Shown piece after piece: positions 8,608 to 19,130 of a stretch of DNA of 64,000 nucleotides. Position numbers and translations under genes: made by a program. Positions within the stretch are counted from its first letter, which is position 1, and every line of letters starts with the position of its first letter. The notes below the pieces were generated by a model, which was not told where the DNA came from, did no database searches, and was given only the letters and a program-made list of their open reading frames with translations. The stretch spans positions 1 to 64,000 of the forward strand of contig CALXAY010000006.1 of NCBI GenBank assembly GCA_944386415.1, in the 5' to 3' direction. The DNA is from an uncultured Clostridia bacterium (GTDB lineage Bacteria; Bacillota; Clostridia; TANB77; CAG-508).

Positions 8608-9384
8608 ATGCAAGAAGAAGTAGAAAAAGAAAATATAGGAATATTTGATTCAGGAATTGGAGGAGTTACAGTTTTAAGAGAAATAATAAAGATACTTCCA
8701 AATGAAAATTACATATATTATAGTGATTCCAAAAATAATCCTTATGGGGATAAAAAGAAAGAAGAAATAATAGAAAGATGTGAAGAAATATTTAGATTTC
8801 TATTAGAAAGAAATTGTAAAGCAATTGTAATTGCTTGTAATACAGCAAGTGCTGTGGCATCAAGTTATCTAAGAGAAAAAAATAAAAACATTCCAATAAT
8901 TGCAATAGAGCCAGCATATAAAATGGTATATGACTATAGTTACGACAAAGAAACTTTAGTTATGGCTACTAAAGGAACCATTGAAAGTGAAAAATTCAAT
9001 TTGTTATATCACAAATATGATAATCATAAAACAACACTTTTAGAATGCATAGGACTTGCTGATGTGATAGAAGAAGGAAATGAGGAAAAGATAAAAAATT
9101 ATTTAGAAAAAAATATTGGACAATATAAAGGAAAAGTTGAAAATGTAGTTTTAGGTTGTACTCATTATCCTTTAATTGAAAAAGAAATAGGACAAGTATT
9201 AGGGGGAAATGTAAAATTTTTTAATGGAGCAAGTAGATTATCTGTTCACTTAAAAGATGTATTAGAAGAAAGTAATTTAATAAGTAAGAAGCAAAAGCAA
9301 GGAAAAATAGAATTTATTGATTCTTTAGGTAAAAAAGAAAAAGAAGAAAGATTCTACAAATTTTTAGAGGAGGGAAAACTATGA
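8608..9384 (+). CDS. murI: Glutamate racemase
   Basis: 258 residues, full length. It converts L- to D-glutamate for peptidoglycan. The N-terminal IGIFDSGIGGVTVLREI, the first catalytic cysteine in IACNTASA and the second in LGCTHYPLIEKEI are all present, as is YYSDSKNNPYGDK. A ribosome site (GGAGAGAAG) precedes the ATG. The stop overlaps the start of the next gene by 4 bases, so murI is translated with the following membrane protein and apt. Confidence 0.95.
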   Translation: MQEEVEKENIGIFDSGIGGVTVLREIIKILPNENYIYYSDSKNNPYGDKKKEEIIERCEEIFRFLLERNCKAIVIACNTASAVASSYLREKNKNIPIIAIEPAYKMVYDYSYDKETLVMATKGTIESEKFNLLYHKYDNHKTTLLECIGLADVIEEGNEEKIKNYLEKNIGQYKGKVENVVLGCTHYPLIEKEIGQVLGGNVKFFNGASRLSVHLKDVLEESNLISKKQKQGKIEFIDSLGKKEKEERFYKFLEEGKL

Positions 9385-10196
9385 AAATAAGGAAAATAGT
9401 AATAGGAATATTAATGTTTTTAATAATAATGTTTTTGTTTACAGGAAATAAAATAGAAGCAGTAGAAGTGCCAGAAGAAGTACCTGAAGAAATTTCAAGC
9501 CAATTGCAAAATATGACAAATGAAGATATATTAGAAATTTATGATAAAATAACAGAAGAATATACAAACGATGAAATTGCAAATATAATTCAAGAAAATA
9601 AAAGTCAGATAGCAGAGGAAGCAGGTATAAGTGAAAGTGTAATTGATGCTGGTGCAGATTTTATAAGAAATACAGATCAAGAAGATGTAAGAAATATTTT
9701 AGAGAATGATGAAAGTATAAATCAAATAAGAGAAACTATTAGAGAAGGAGGTACAACGAGTGAAGCTATAGAGAATGCAATAGTAAATACTACAACATCA
9801 CAAAAAATAGATTTATTAATAAAAATTCTTATTGCAAATAATATAGTTAAAACGGTTTTTTTAGTAATAATAGGATTATTTTTATATTGTACAATAACAA
9901 GATGGATTATATATAAAAAAGCAGGAAAAAATGGAGTTGCAGCAGTTATTCCATTTTATAGACAAGTTACAATGTATAAAGTATGTGGCTTATCACCATT
10001 TTTAATGCTTCTTTGGTTAGTTCCTATCTTTGGTTGGATTGCAATGTTCATAATTGCTATTATGAAAAGAATACTTTTGGCACAGAATTTTGGAAGAGGT
10101 GGATTGTTTGGAATAGGAATATTAATACTTCCACCAATATTCTACTCAGTACTTGCATTTAATCAAAATATAGAGTATGAAGGAGAAGAAGAATAG
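9381..10196 (+). CDS. Membrane protein with C-terminal DUF5684-like domain
   Basis: 271 residues. An N-terminal signal/anchor (IVIGILMFLIIMFLFTG) is followed by an acidic exported segment of about 130 residues rich in Glu, Ile and Asn, and then three to four membrane helices. The stretch GKNGVAAVIPFYRQVTMYKV followed by PFLMLLWLVPIFGWIAMFII matches the DUF5684 family, seen near signal peptidases in Clostridia. Its function is unknown. It sits between murI (4-base overlap) and apt (1-base overlap), suggesting one transcript. Confidence 0.7.
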   Translation: MKIRKIVIGILMFLIIMFLFTGNKIEAVEVPEEVPEEISSQLQNMTNEDILEIYDKITEEYTNDEIANIIQENKSQIAEEAGISESVIDAGADFIRNTDQEDVRNILENDESINQIRETIREGGTTSEAIENAIVNTTTSQKIDLLIKILIANNIVKTVFLVIIGLFLYCTITRWIIYKKAGKNGVAAVIPFYRQVTMYKVCGLSPFLMLLWLVPIFGWIAMFIIAIMKRILLAQNFGRGGLFGIGILILPPIFYSVLAFNQNIEYEGEEE

Positions 10197-10735
10197 TGAA
10201 AATATTAGAAAATAAACTAAAAAATGAACTAAATATTAGAACTGAAAAGAATTATCCAATTGAAGGAGTAGAGTTTATTGATATTATGCCTTTAATAATA
10301 CAAAAAGAGACATTAAAAGAAATAATTGATTTATTTGTAGAAGAGATAAAAAATCAAAATGTTGATTATATAATAGCTCCAGAAGCAAGGGGATTTTTAT
10401 TAGGTACAGCTATAGCAGATAGATTAAATATTGGCTGTGTGCCAGTAAGAAAACAAGGAAAATTACCACCTACAACAGTGGAAGCAAAAATTGAGTATGA
10501 AAAAGAATATGGAAAAGATATAGTAGAACTTCCAAAACTAGTAAATACAACATATGAAAATAAAAATTTTTATATAATAGATGATATTTATGCAACTGGA
10601 AATACTATGGAAAAGATAAAGGATACAATTGAAAAATTAGGTGGAAAAGTAGTAGGAGAAGGAGTAATTTTAAATATTGTTGAATTAAATAACAATAAAG
10701 AGGTATTTTCTTTGATAGAAGTAAATGAGGAATAG
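10196..10735 (+). CDS. apt: Adenine phosphoribosyltransferase-like protein
   Basis: 179 residues from GTG 10196, which shares a base with the previous stop codon. The type I phosphoribosyltransferase fold shows IIAPEARGFLLGTAIADRL, CVPVRKQGKLPPTT and the PRPP-binding loop FYIIDDIYATGNTMEKI. It would salvage adenine to AMP with PRPP. The sequence departs somewhat from textbook Apt (for example KDIVELPKLVNTTYENKN), so a xanthine or other purine substrate cannot be excluded. A strong terminator follows at once. Confidence 0.85.
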   Translation: MKILENKLKNELNIRTEKNYPIEGVEFIDIMPLIIQKETLKEIIDLFVEEIKNQNVDYIIAPEARGFLLGTAIADRLNIGCVPVRKQGKLPPTTVEAKIEYEKEYGKDIVELPKLVNTTYENKNFYIIDDIYATGNTMEKIKDTIEKLGGKVVGEGVILNIVELNNNKEVFSLIEVNEE

Positions 10736-10757
10736 GGAAGGCAAAAGCCTTCCTTTT
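10735..10757 (+). terminator. Terminator between apt and a convergent gene
   Basis: GGAAGGC, AAAA loop, GCCTTCC, then TTTT. It ends the murI-apt transcript and touches the stop codon of the minus-strand gene. Confidence 0.9.
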
Positions 10758-11184
10758 ATAAATATTTTTTTAGTTGTTCTATGGTATTTTCTTGAAATTT
10801 AATAAATTTATTTAAAACATTTTTAACTTCTTCATCTGCGTCAGGATTTTGATTTAGTAATTTAACACCTTCAATAATTCCCATATTTGTTCCTTGTATC
10901 ATAAGTTCTGCAATTTTGGAATTACTTTTATCCATCATAGTATTCATTTCAACACCCATCCAGCTCATAGCTTTTTGCATAGGGTTTATTTCTTTAGGAA
11001 AATCATCAAATTTAGTTAGTTCATCATTTACTTCATTTAAAATTTTATTATATTCATCATATTGATATTTTAAATCTTGTTTAAATCTATCATCTTGAAC
11101 TTTTTCAGAAACATTGGAAATAGAATCCATTCCCATTTTTATCCCTTTATTTAATTCATTTAATATATAACGATTGTTATCCAT
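10756..11184 (-). CDS. Four-helix-bundle protein, DUF2383/ferritin-like
   Basis: 142 residues, all predicted helix: MGMDSISNVSEKVQDDRFKQ, YQYDEYNKILNEVNDELTKF, MSWMGVEMNTMMDKSNSKIA, and IIEGVKLLNQNPDADEEVKN. The pattern of four amphipathic helices with conserved Glu and Asp resembles PA2169/DUF2383-type bundle proteins, though no clear metal ligands are fixed. GGAGG precedes the ATG. It is divergent from dps, the intergenic region being 126 bases, and both may respond to stress. The name is tentative. Confidence 0.6.
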   Translation of the reverse strand: MDNNRYILNELNKGIKMGMDSISNVSEKVQDDRFKQDLKYQYDEYNKILNEVNDELTKFDDFPKEINPMQKAMSWMGVEMNTMMDKSNSKIAELMIQGTNMGIIEGVKLLNQNPDADEEVKNVLNKFIKFQENTIEQLKKYL

Positions 11185-11310
11185 TAAAATTACCTCCTAA
11201 AAATATTTATAATATTAGTATTTACAAACAAAAGAAAAATATTAATAAAATAAATGTATAAAACAATATTTGTTTGGAAAAATTAATTTTAAAAGAAAGA
11301 GGAGGTTTTT

Positions 11311-11751
11311 ATGGAAATTTTAGTTAAAAATTTAAATTGTTTATTATCTGATTTAAATGTATTCTACAGAAAGCTCCAAAATTATCATTGGAATGTAAAA
11401 GGAAAAGATTTCTTTACAATGCATGTAAAACTAGAAGAATATTATGATGAAATAAATGAACAAATAGATGAACTTGCAGAGCATATTTTAATGTTAAATA
11501 ACGAGCCACTTGGTACTATGAAGGATTATCTTGATAATACTTGTATAGCAGAAGCTAGAAATGAAAAAATAGAGACTTGCGAAGTTATTAAAAATATTAC
11601 TACTGATTATAGTACTTTACTAAAGAAAGTAAGTGAGATAAAAGAAGAAGCAGATAATCAAAAATGTTATGGTACTTCTAGCTTAATGGATAACTACATC
11701 TTATTATATATGAAGAATTTATGGATGTTAAACCAAACAATTAGTAACTAA
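11311..11751 (+). CDS. dps: Dps-family DNA-binding ferritin
   Basis: 146 residues. The intersubunit ferroxidase ligands are in the expected spacing: His26 (YHWNVKG), His38, Asp53 and Glu57 (YYDEINEQIDELAEHI). Dps dodecamers oxidise and store iron and protect DNA from peroxide. The C-terminal half (CEVIKNITTDYSTLLKKV; SSLMDNYILLYMKNLWML) fits the last two helices. GGAGG is placed 6 bases before the ATG. There is no lysine-rich tail, so DNA binding may be weak. Confidence 0.9.
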   Translation: MEILVKNLNCLLSDLNVFYRKLQNYHWNVKGKDFFTMHVKLEEYYDEINEQIDELAEHILMLNNEPLGTMKDYLDNTCIAEARNEKIETCEVIKNITTDYSTLLKKVSEIKEEADNQKCYGTSSLMDNYILLYMKNLWMLNQTISN

Positions 11752-11832
11752 AAGAAAAATGTTAGAAAAATGAAGATTCAGACTTTTTTAAAAAATCAAT
11801 TAAGTCTTAAATTTTCAAGAATTTATTTATAG

Positions 11833-11853
11833 GTGATAGAATATTTCTATCAC
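11833..11853 (+). terminator. Hairpin after dps
   Basis: GTGATAGAA and TTCTATCAC pair perfectly around a TAT loop. The T tract after it is interrupted, so termination is probable but not strong. Confidence 0.55.
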
Positions 11854-11930
11854 TTATATTAATTTTAAAATAAAAAATAATATTCTTAATAGAGCTGTTC
11901 AAAAGATAGTGAAAATAAATTAAGGATATG

Positions 11931-11959
11931 TTGACAAAAAATAAACTTATAGATACAAT
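11931..11959 (+). promoter_or_regulatory. Sigma-A promoter for the WG-repeat membrane protein
   Basis: TTGACA, 17-base spacer, TACAAT. It lies 50 bases before the start codon of the next gene. Confidence 0.65.
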
Positions 11960-12009
11960 GAGACTAAATATATTATAAAATTATTTATGCAAAAGAAAAG
12001 GAGATAAGT

Positions 12010-13704
12010 ATGAATAGCAAGAAAACAAATCGTTTAGTTGCAATATTAAATATAGTAACAATTATATTAATTGCTATATTACTTTTTTTGGAGGGATCAT
12101 CTAATATAATGCTAACTGAAGAAGGATTAAAATCTATATACAATAGTAGCATTACTGATATTTTAGTTAATAACCTAGACATAATAATTACTTCATTAAT
12201 TTTAATAGTAGGAATATTTAATATTATTTGTGGAATCCAAAATAGAAAAAATAAAAAACTATTCTTTTGGCAAATTGCTTTTGGAGTTTGCATGATTATA
12301 ACTGCAATAGCATTTAAATTTGAAGATTATGAAGAAATTATTGATTATGCAAAATTAGTATTATATGGAATAATTCCTATAATATTTGCAATAAAGAACT
12401 TAATTTTAATAAAAAAGAATAGTCCTAAAGTAATACAAATTATATCATATGTTATTGCTATTATTATATCTTTATTATATATATTAGGATTAGGAACATA
12501 TTGGACTATAATTAGTATAGTGATGCAATTAATATATATACATTGTCAAGAAAAAAATATAGAAGAAACTAAGGCAAGAAAAATTGTAAATATAATATTA
12601 TATTGGATATTAGAATTAATGTTATTGATTGCTATTTTTGTAATAGCTATAATTTCACTATGTACAACGAAAATAAATGAAAATAAAATAGAAGAACCAT
12701 TAAATCAATTATATAATAATATAAAATCAATGAGAGGAGCAGAAAATAGCAAGTTACTTATTCCTGTAAAGAAAGACAATAAATACGGTTTTATTGATGA
12801 AGATGAAGAAGAAAAAATTTCTTGCCAATATGATAGAGTATCATTTTTCTATGAAGTGGAAATTGATAATTCAAATTATTATGTTGCACTTGCTAAAAAT
12901 AATGATGAGTTTTATTTGATTTCTAAAAGTAATGATAATGCGGTTATAGAAGGTGACCTAAAAAAATATTTACAAGGTATAGAAAATAATCTTGAAAGTA
13001 TGGTAACAAATGAATATGATTTAGAAGGTAATTACACAGATGGATATGTATACTATTTTGGAATTGCACTCAAAGAATTTATAGGAATTAAAAAAATGTC
13101 ATATCAAGAACTTGAAAACAATAATGAAAATAGTATTACATTGATAGAAGAAGAAAATTATGATAGCTATAAATATTACTATAATAATGGAAATTACTCA
13201 ATGGAAATAGAACCAATATATGATGATTACAAATACTACAATGTAAAATGTAAAGTAACAATTACTAAGATAAGTGGAGAAAAAGAGGAAAGTACAGTAT
13301 ATTTACCAGGATTTAATGACTATGAAGGAAGTTTATATACCTTTAGTAATGGGTATATAGAATTTGAAAATGAAGAAGGAACTCGTAGAGGATGGTATGA
13401 TGACGATGGAAACCAAGTAACAATTCCTATAGATTTTGAAATAATAGATATTAAAGATAATAAAGCTATATTACAGATATTTAACGTAGAAGATGAAAAT
13501 TTTGGAGCTAATTTTATTATAATAGATATGACAGGAAAAACATTATTAAGAAGTCAAATAGTTGATGTTTATGATGATAAGTATTTAATAAAAAATAGTA
13601 ATGGCAAAATGGTTTTTGTTGATAGTGAATTAAGGGAAATTTCAAACGAATATGATAAGATAATTTCGAACAGAGAAGTGGATATGTTTAATGGATATAA
13701 TTAA
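12010..13704 (+). CDS. Polytopic membrane protein with WG-like repeat domain
   Basis: 564 residues. The first 220 form six or seven membrane helices (LVAILNIVTIILIAILLFL; IIITSLILIVGIFNIICGI; VIQIISYVIAIIISLLYILG; LYWILELMLLIAIFVIAIIS). The rest is a soluble domain with motifs like LLIPVKKDNKYGFIDEDEE, ISCQYDRVSFF and RGWYDDDGNQVTIPIDFEI, the spacing of WG (KWGFID-type) beta repeats. WG repeats are usually binding modules on the cell surface. Function is unknown. The gene has its own promoter and terminator. Confidence 0.65.
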   Translation: MNSKKTNRLVAILNIVTIILIAILLFLEGSSNIMLTEEGLKSIYNSSITDILVNNLDIIITSLILIVGIFNIICGIQNRKNKKLFFWQIAFGVCMIITAIAFKFEDYEEIIDYAKLVLYGIIPIIFAIKNLILIKKNSPKVIQIISYVIAIIISLLYILGLGTYWTIISIVMQLIYIHCQEKNIEETKARKIVNIILYWILELMLLIAIFVIAIISLCTTKINENKIEEPLNQLYNNIKSMRGAENSKLLIPVKKDNKYGFIDEDEEEKISCQYDRVSFFYEVEIDNSNYYVALAKNNDEFYLISKSNDNAVIEGDLKKYLQGIENNLESMVTNEYDLEGNYTDGYVYYFGIALKEFIGIKKMSYQELENNNENSITLIEEENYDSYKYYYNNGNYSMEIEPIYDDYKYYNVKCKVTITKISGEKEESTVYLPGFNDYEGSLYTFSNGYIEFENEEGTRRGWYDDDGNQVTIPIDFEIIDIKDNKAILQIFNVEDENFGANFIIIDMTGKTLLRSQIVDVYDDKYLIKNSNGKMVFVDSELREISNEYDKIISNREVDMFNGYN

Positions 13705-13730
13705 AATTTCTATTAATGTTAATTTATTTG

Positions 13731-13770
13731 AAAGACTATATGATTCAATTTAGAATTGTATAGTCTTTTT
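13731..13770 (+). terminator. Terminator before the heat-shock operon
   Basis: AAAGACTATA and TATAGTCTTT form the stem ends with a partly paired middle, followed by TTTT. It isolates the hrcA promoter. Confidence 0.75.
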
Positions 13771-13792
13771 CACAGAAAATTCACAAATAAAT

Positions 13793-13819
13793 TTAGCACA
13801 AAGTATTGACAAGTGCTAA
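13793..13819 (+). promoter_or_regulatory. CIRCE operator 1 (HrcA binding site)
   Basis: TTAGCAC, 13 bases, GTGCTAA: the outer 7 bp of both CIRCE arms are perfect and the spacing equals the TTAGCACTC-N9-GAGTGCTAA consensus. The inner two bases of each arm differ. It overlaps the -35 box of the hrcA promoter. Confidence 0.8.
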
Positions 13820-13832
13820 TAATGGGTATAAT
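13806..13832 (+). promoter_or_regulatory. Promoter of the hrcA-grpE-dnaK-dnaJ operon
   Basis: TTGACA at 13806-13811 and TATAAT at 13827-13832 with a short 15-base spacer. CIRCE 1 covers the -35 box and CIRCE 2 covers the transcript start region. Confidence 0.8.
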
Positions 13833-13843
13833 ATATAACAAGG

Positions 13844-13870
13844 TTAGCAAACGAACTTAAGGAGTGCTAA
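13844..13870 (+). promoter_or_regulatory. CIRCE operator 2 (HrcA binding site)
   Basis: TTAGCAAAC, GAACTTAAG, GAGTGCTAA. The right arm is perfect and the left arm matches 7 of 9 bases. HrcA bound here blocks transcription until heat or misfolded protein titrates GroEL. Confidence 0.9.
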
Positions 13871-13899
13871 AACTAACAATTAAAAAAGAGGTGAAAAAA

Positions 13900-14910
13900 T
13901 TGTTAGATGATAGGAAAAAGAAAGTATTACAAGCAATAGTAGAAGAATATATAAATACAGCAGAACCAGTTAGTTCAAATGCTTTAACTAAAAACTATGG
14001 ATTGAATTGTAGTAGTGCGACAATAAGAAATGAAATGGCAGAACTAGAAAAAAGCGGATATTTAGATAAAACGCATACATCAAGTGGAAGAATTCCATCA
14101 GAAAAAGGATATAGGTATTATGTAGATGAGCTTGTAAATGATAAAGATATAAGTTTAGAAGAAATAAAATATATAAGTGATAAACTAGAAACAAAAGTAA
14201 ATGAAATAGAAGACTTAACAAAAATAGCGGCAAATACGATATCTGAAGTAACACATTATACTACAGTATCTATTGGACCAAGAACAACATCTCAAATAAT
14301 AGAAGAAATAAAATTTGTTTTGTTAGGTTCAAGAATGATGATGGCAGTAATTTTAACAGATACAGGAATGGTAAAAGAAACTATAATAAAATTTGACGAA
14401 GACATTACCGAAAAGCAAGTCCAAACTATAAATTATATGTTTAATAAAAAACTAAGAGGTGAGCCTCTAGAAACTATAGATAGACCATTAGAAGATTATT
14501 TATATGATGAAATGACATATAGTGTAAATGTTGTAAAACCTATAATAGAGCAAATAAAAAAAGTATTAGAAGAAGATAAAATATACTTAGAAGGAGCTAA
14601 TAAATCTTTCGAATTGCCTGAATTTAATAGTTTAGAAGTTGCTAAAAATTTTGTGAATATCTTGGATACAAAAGAGTTAGTTGCAGATATGTTAAATACA
14701 GGTTTTGCAGAAGATATAAAAGTTTATATAGGTGATGAAAATGAACAAGAACAATTAAAAGATTTTAGCGTTGTAACATTTAAACATAAAGTAAATGGAA
14801 AAGATTTAGGAACAATAGGAATAATAGGACCAAAAAGGATGGATTATTCAAAGGTGATTTCTGTAATGAAATATATAAATAAAAAACTAAATCAAAATGA
14901 TAAAAAATAA
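13900..14910 (+). CDS. hrcA: Heat-inducible transcription repressor HrcA
   Basis: 336 residues from TTG 13900, chosen because AAGAGGTG lies 7 bases upstream and the protein then starts MLDDRKKKVLQAIVEEYINT as in the family. In-frame GTGs at 13864 and 13891 lie in the operator or the ribosome site. The winged helix (SSATIRNEMAELEKSGYLDK, then THTSSGRIPSEKGYRYYVD) is clear, followed by the GAF-like region and C-terminal TFKHKVNGKDLGTIGIIGP. HrcA represses this operon through CIRCE, with GroEL as its folding partner. Confidence 0.95.
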   Translation: MLDDRKKKVLQAIVEEYINTAEPVSSNALTKNYGLNCSSATIRNEMAELEKSGYLDKTHTSSGRIPSEKGYRYYVDELVNDKDISLEEIKYISDKLETKVNEIEDLTKIAANTISEVTHYTTVSIGPRTTSQIIEEIKFVLLGSRMMMAVILTDTGMVKETIIKFDEDITEKQVQTINYMFNKKLRGEPLETIDRPLEDYLYDEMTYSVNVVKPIIEQIKKVLEEDKIYLEGANKSFELPEFNSLEVAKNFVNILDTKELVADMLNTGFAEDIKVYIGDENEQEQLKDFSVVTFKHKVNGKDLGTIGIIGPKRMDYSKVISVMKYINKKLNQNDKK

Positions 14911-14926
14911 AGAAAGAAGGGATAAG

Positions 14927-15448
14927 ATGGCTGATAAAGAAGAAAAAAAAGAAAATGAAACAGTAGAGAAAAAGGAAACTGAAAAAGTAGAAACAAAAGA
15001 AAATAAGAAAGAAAAAGAAATGGTACCAAAAGAAGATTATGATGCATTAGATGATCATTTCAAAAGAATACTAGCAGAATTTGAAAACTTCAAAAAAAGA
15101 AGTAAGAAAGAAAGAGAAAGTTTATATAATTCAATACTATCAGATGTAGTAGAAAGTATACTTCCAATACTAGATAACTTAGAAAATGCAACAAAAGCAG
15201 AGACAAAAGATGAAAATTATAAACAAGGTGTGGAATTAGTACTAAAACAATTTAAGGATGTTTTAAAAGCAAAAGGTGTAGAGGAAATAGAAGATTTAGG
15301 AGAAACTTTTGATCCAGAATTGCATGATGCTGTAAGAAGTGTACAAGATGAAACAAAAGGAGAAAAAGAAATTGTAGAAGTATATAGAAAAGGATATAAA
15401 ATAGGAAGTAAAATAATAAGACATTCAATGGTAGCAGTAGCAAATTAA
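14927..15448 (+). CDS. grpE: Nucleotide exchange factor GrpE
   Basis: 173 residues starting at ATG 14927, after AGAAGGG; an upstream in-frame ATG at 14897 overlaps hrcA and lacks a site. A highly charged Lys/Glu tail (residues 1-38) precedes the long dimer helix (YDALDDHFKRILAEFENFKK) and the C-terminal beta domain (ETFDPELHDAV; VEVYRKGYKIGSKIIRHSMV). GrpE releases ADP from DnaK. It lies 16 bases after hrcA. Confidence 0.95.
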   Translation: MADKEEKKENETVEKKETEKVETKENKKEKEMVPKEDYDALDDHFKRILAEFENFKKRSKKERESLYNSILSDVVESILPILDNLENATKAETKDENYKQGVELVLKQFKDVLKAKGVEEIEDLGETFDPELHDAVRSVQDETKGEKEIVEVYRKGYKIGSKIIRHSMVAVAN

Positions 15449-15461
15449 AGGGGAATAAAAA

Positions 15462-15806
15462 ATGATAGGAATACTATTTGATATAGTAATATTTTATATT
15501 ATATATCGTGCTATGGACAAAGATGTCGGGTATCTAAAAAATGTAATTATTTACGTACTTGGAATGGAAATAGAGTTGTTTATAGTAATGCTATTTTCAG
15601 GATACATATCGATACTATTATTTTTATTAGTATTTGGAGCATATTTTATACAAGGCTTGATAGTAATATTTATAGTAAATAAATTGAATAATCATTATCT
15701 TTTTGATAAGATACCTTTTATAATAGTTGCTGTAGCAATAAATTTTATTGTTAAATATGTTGCAGTAATGTTATTTGGAGGATTAGTTTCAATAGGACTA
15801 ATATAA
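15462..15806 (+). CDS. Small membrane protein inside the heat-shock operon
   Basis: 114 residues, almost wholly hydrophobic, with about four membrane helices (GILFDIVIFYIIYRAM; VIIYVLGMEIELFIVMLFSG; ISILLFLLVFGAYFIQGLIV; PFIIVAVAINFIVKYVAVML). It starts 13 bases after grpE with AAGGGG upstream, and dnaK follows 123 bases later. I do not know the family. Placement suggests co-transcription with the chaperones and a possible role in membrane stress. Confidence 0.7.
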   Translation: MIGILFDIVIFYIIYRAMDKDVGYLKNVIIYVLGMEIELFIVMLFSGYISILLFLLVFGAYFIQGLIVIFIVNKLNNHYLFDKIPFIIVAVAINFIVKYVAVMLFGGLVSIGLI

Positions 15807-15880
15807 AATAATTTTTAGTTATTAATTTTTTATATATAAAGCTTCGTTGATGGGGAAAGAAGCAAAAGAAATAAATAAAG

Positions 15881-15909
15881 CTGTTTTTTGACCCCGTCCC
15901 AAAAAACAG
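15881..15909. repeat. Dispersed palindromic repeat, family B
   Basis: Arms CTGTTTTTT and AAAAAACAG surround a GACCCCGTCCC core. Near-identical copies lie at 49768-49796 (inverted) and 60283-60311. Here it sits in the gap before dnaK, 20 bases from its start codon, and could form an attenuating hairpin in the operon transcript. Confidence 0.85.
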
Positions 15910-15923
15910 GAAAGAAAGGATGA

Positions 15924-17789
<1,866 letters not shown>

Positions 17790-17797
17790 AGTAAAAA

Positions 17798-17839
17798 GTA
17801 AGGAGGATTAGAGGAACTTCCTCTATTCTCCTTTATTAC
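17798..17839 (+). promoter_or_regulatory. Intergenic palindrome between dnaK and dnaJ
   Basis: GTAAGGAGGATTAGAGGAA is followed, after a CT centre, by an imperfect complement ending TCTCCTTTATTAC. The hairpin buries two GGAGG-like sequences but leaves the dnaJ ribosome site (AAGGAGG at 17842) free. It could stabilise the dnaK message or reduce read-through. Confidence 0.55.
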
Positions 17840-17855
17840 TTAAGGAGGAAAATAG

Positions 17856-19019
17856 ATGGCAGCGAAAAGAGATTATTATGAAGTATTAGGAGTAAGTAAG
17901 AATGCAACAGAAGATGAGATAAAGAAAGCTTATCGTAAGCTTGCAAAAAAGTATCATCCTGATGCAAATCCAAATAATAAAGAAGAAGCAGAAGCTAAAT
18001 TTAAAGAAGTAAATGAAGCCTATGAAAACTTGTCAGACCCTCAAAAAAGAAGAATGTATGACCAATTTGGGGCTAATGGTCCACAAGGATTTGGCAGTCA
18101 AGGAGGGCCATTTGGACAGGGAGGATATTATTCATATTCTAGTTCAGGTTTTGATAACTTTGGAGATTTTGGAGATTTAGGTGATATTTTTTCATCAATT
18201 TTCGGAGGAGGATTTGGAGGAAGAAATTCTTCTAGTAAAAGAAATGGACCTTCTAAAGGTGCGGATTTAAATGTTAGAATGGAAATAACATTTGAACAAT
18301 CATATTTAGGAGTTGAAAAAGAAATTGTTATTACTAGAGATGAAGAATGTAATCATTGCCATGGAACTGGAGCAAAACCAGGAACATCTCCTATTAAATG
18401 TCCTACATGTCATGGAACAGGTCAAGTAACACAAGTACAAAATACTATTTTAGGTCAAATGCAAACAACAAGAACATGTTCAGCCTGCCATGGAACAGGT
18501 GAGATTATAAATGAACCTTGTGAAAATTGTCATGGAAAAGGAACAGTTAGAAAACAACCTAAAATAAAAGTAAAAATTCCTGCTGGAATTGATGATAACC
18601 AAACTGTAGTATTAAGAGGAGAAGGAGAACCAGGTAAAAAAGGTGGTGCTAAAGGAGACTTATATATTACAGTAAAAGTAAAGAAACATAGTGTATTTAC
18701 CAGAAAAGGAAATAATGTATTATGTGAAATACCAATAACAATAACACAAGCTACTTTAGGTGCAGAACTTGAAATACCAATGGTTGATGGAAGTAAGGAA
18801 AAATATAAAATACCAGAGGGAACACAGACAGGAAGTAAGTTTAATATTAGAAATAAAGGATTCAAATCAATTAGTTCTAATAGTGTAGGAGACTTTATAT
18901 TTACAGTTACAGTTCAAACACCTAAGAGATTATCTAAAGAACAAAGAGAATTGTTAGTTAAATTGGCACAAACTATGAATGAACAACCACCAGTAAAAAA
19001 ACGAGGATTATTTGGTTAA
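17856..19019 (+). CDS. dnaJ: Chaperone DnaJ (Hsp40)
   Basis: 387 residues. J domain with the HPD tripeptide (KYHPDANP), a Gly/Phe-rich linker ([17 protein letters not shown]), and four zinc-binding CxxCxGxG repeats ([32 protein letters not shown]), then the two C-terminal beta domains. It stimulates DnaK ATP hydrolysis and delivers substrates. AAGGAGG lies 8 bases before the ATG. Confidence 0.97.
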   Translation: MAAKRDYYEVLGVSKNATEDEIKKAYRKLAKKYHPDANPNNKEEAEAKFKEVNEAYENLSDPQKRRMYDQFGANGPQGFGSQGGPFGQGGYYSYSSSGFDNFGDFGDLGDIFSSIFGGGFGGRNSSSKRNGPSKGADLNVRMEITFEQSYLGVEKEIVITRDEECNHCHGTGAKPGTSPIKCPTCHGTGQVTQVQNTILGQMQTTRTCSACHGTGEIINEPCENCHGKGTVRKQPKIKVKIPAGIDDNQTVVLRGEGEPGKKGGAKGDLYITVKVKKHSVFTRKGNNVLCEIPITITQATLGAELEIPMVDGSKEKYKIPEGTQTGSKFNIRNKGFKSISSNSVGDFIFTVTVQTPKRLSKEQRELLVKLAQTMNEQPPVKKRGLFG

Positions 19020-19020
19020 A

Positions 19021-19049
19021 AGAGTGTAGATATTCTACATTCTTTTTTC
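19021..19049 (+). terminator. Terminator of the dnaJ operon
   Basis: AGAGTGTAGA, TAT loop, TCTACATTCT, then TTTTT. It begins 2 bases after the dnaJ stop codon. Confidence 0.9.
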
Positions 19050-19130
19050 TTTTATTATAAGAAAATTTTAATTTGAGTTTTATAATATTATATGTTAAAA
19101 TAATAAAAGCAAAATATATAGGTGGGGAAG

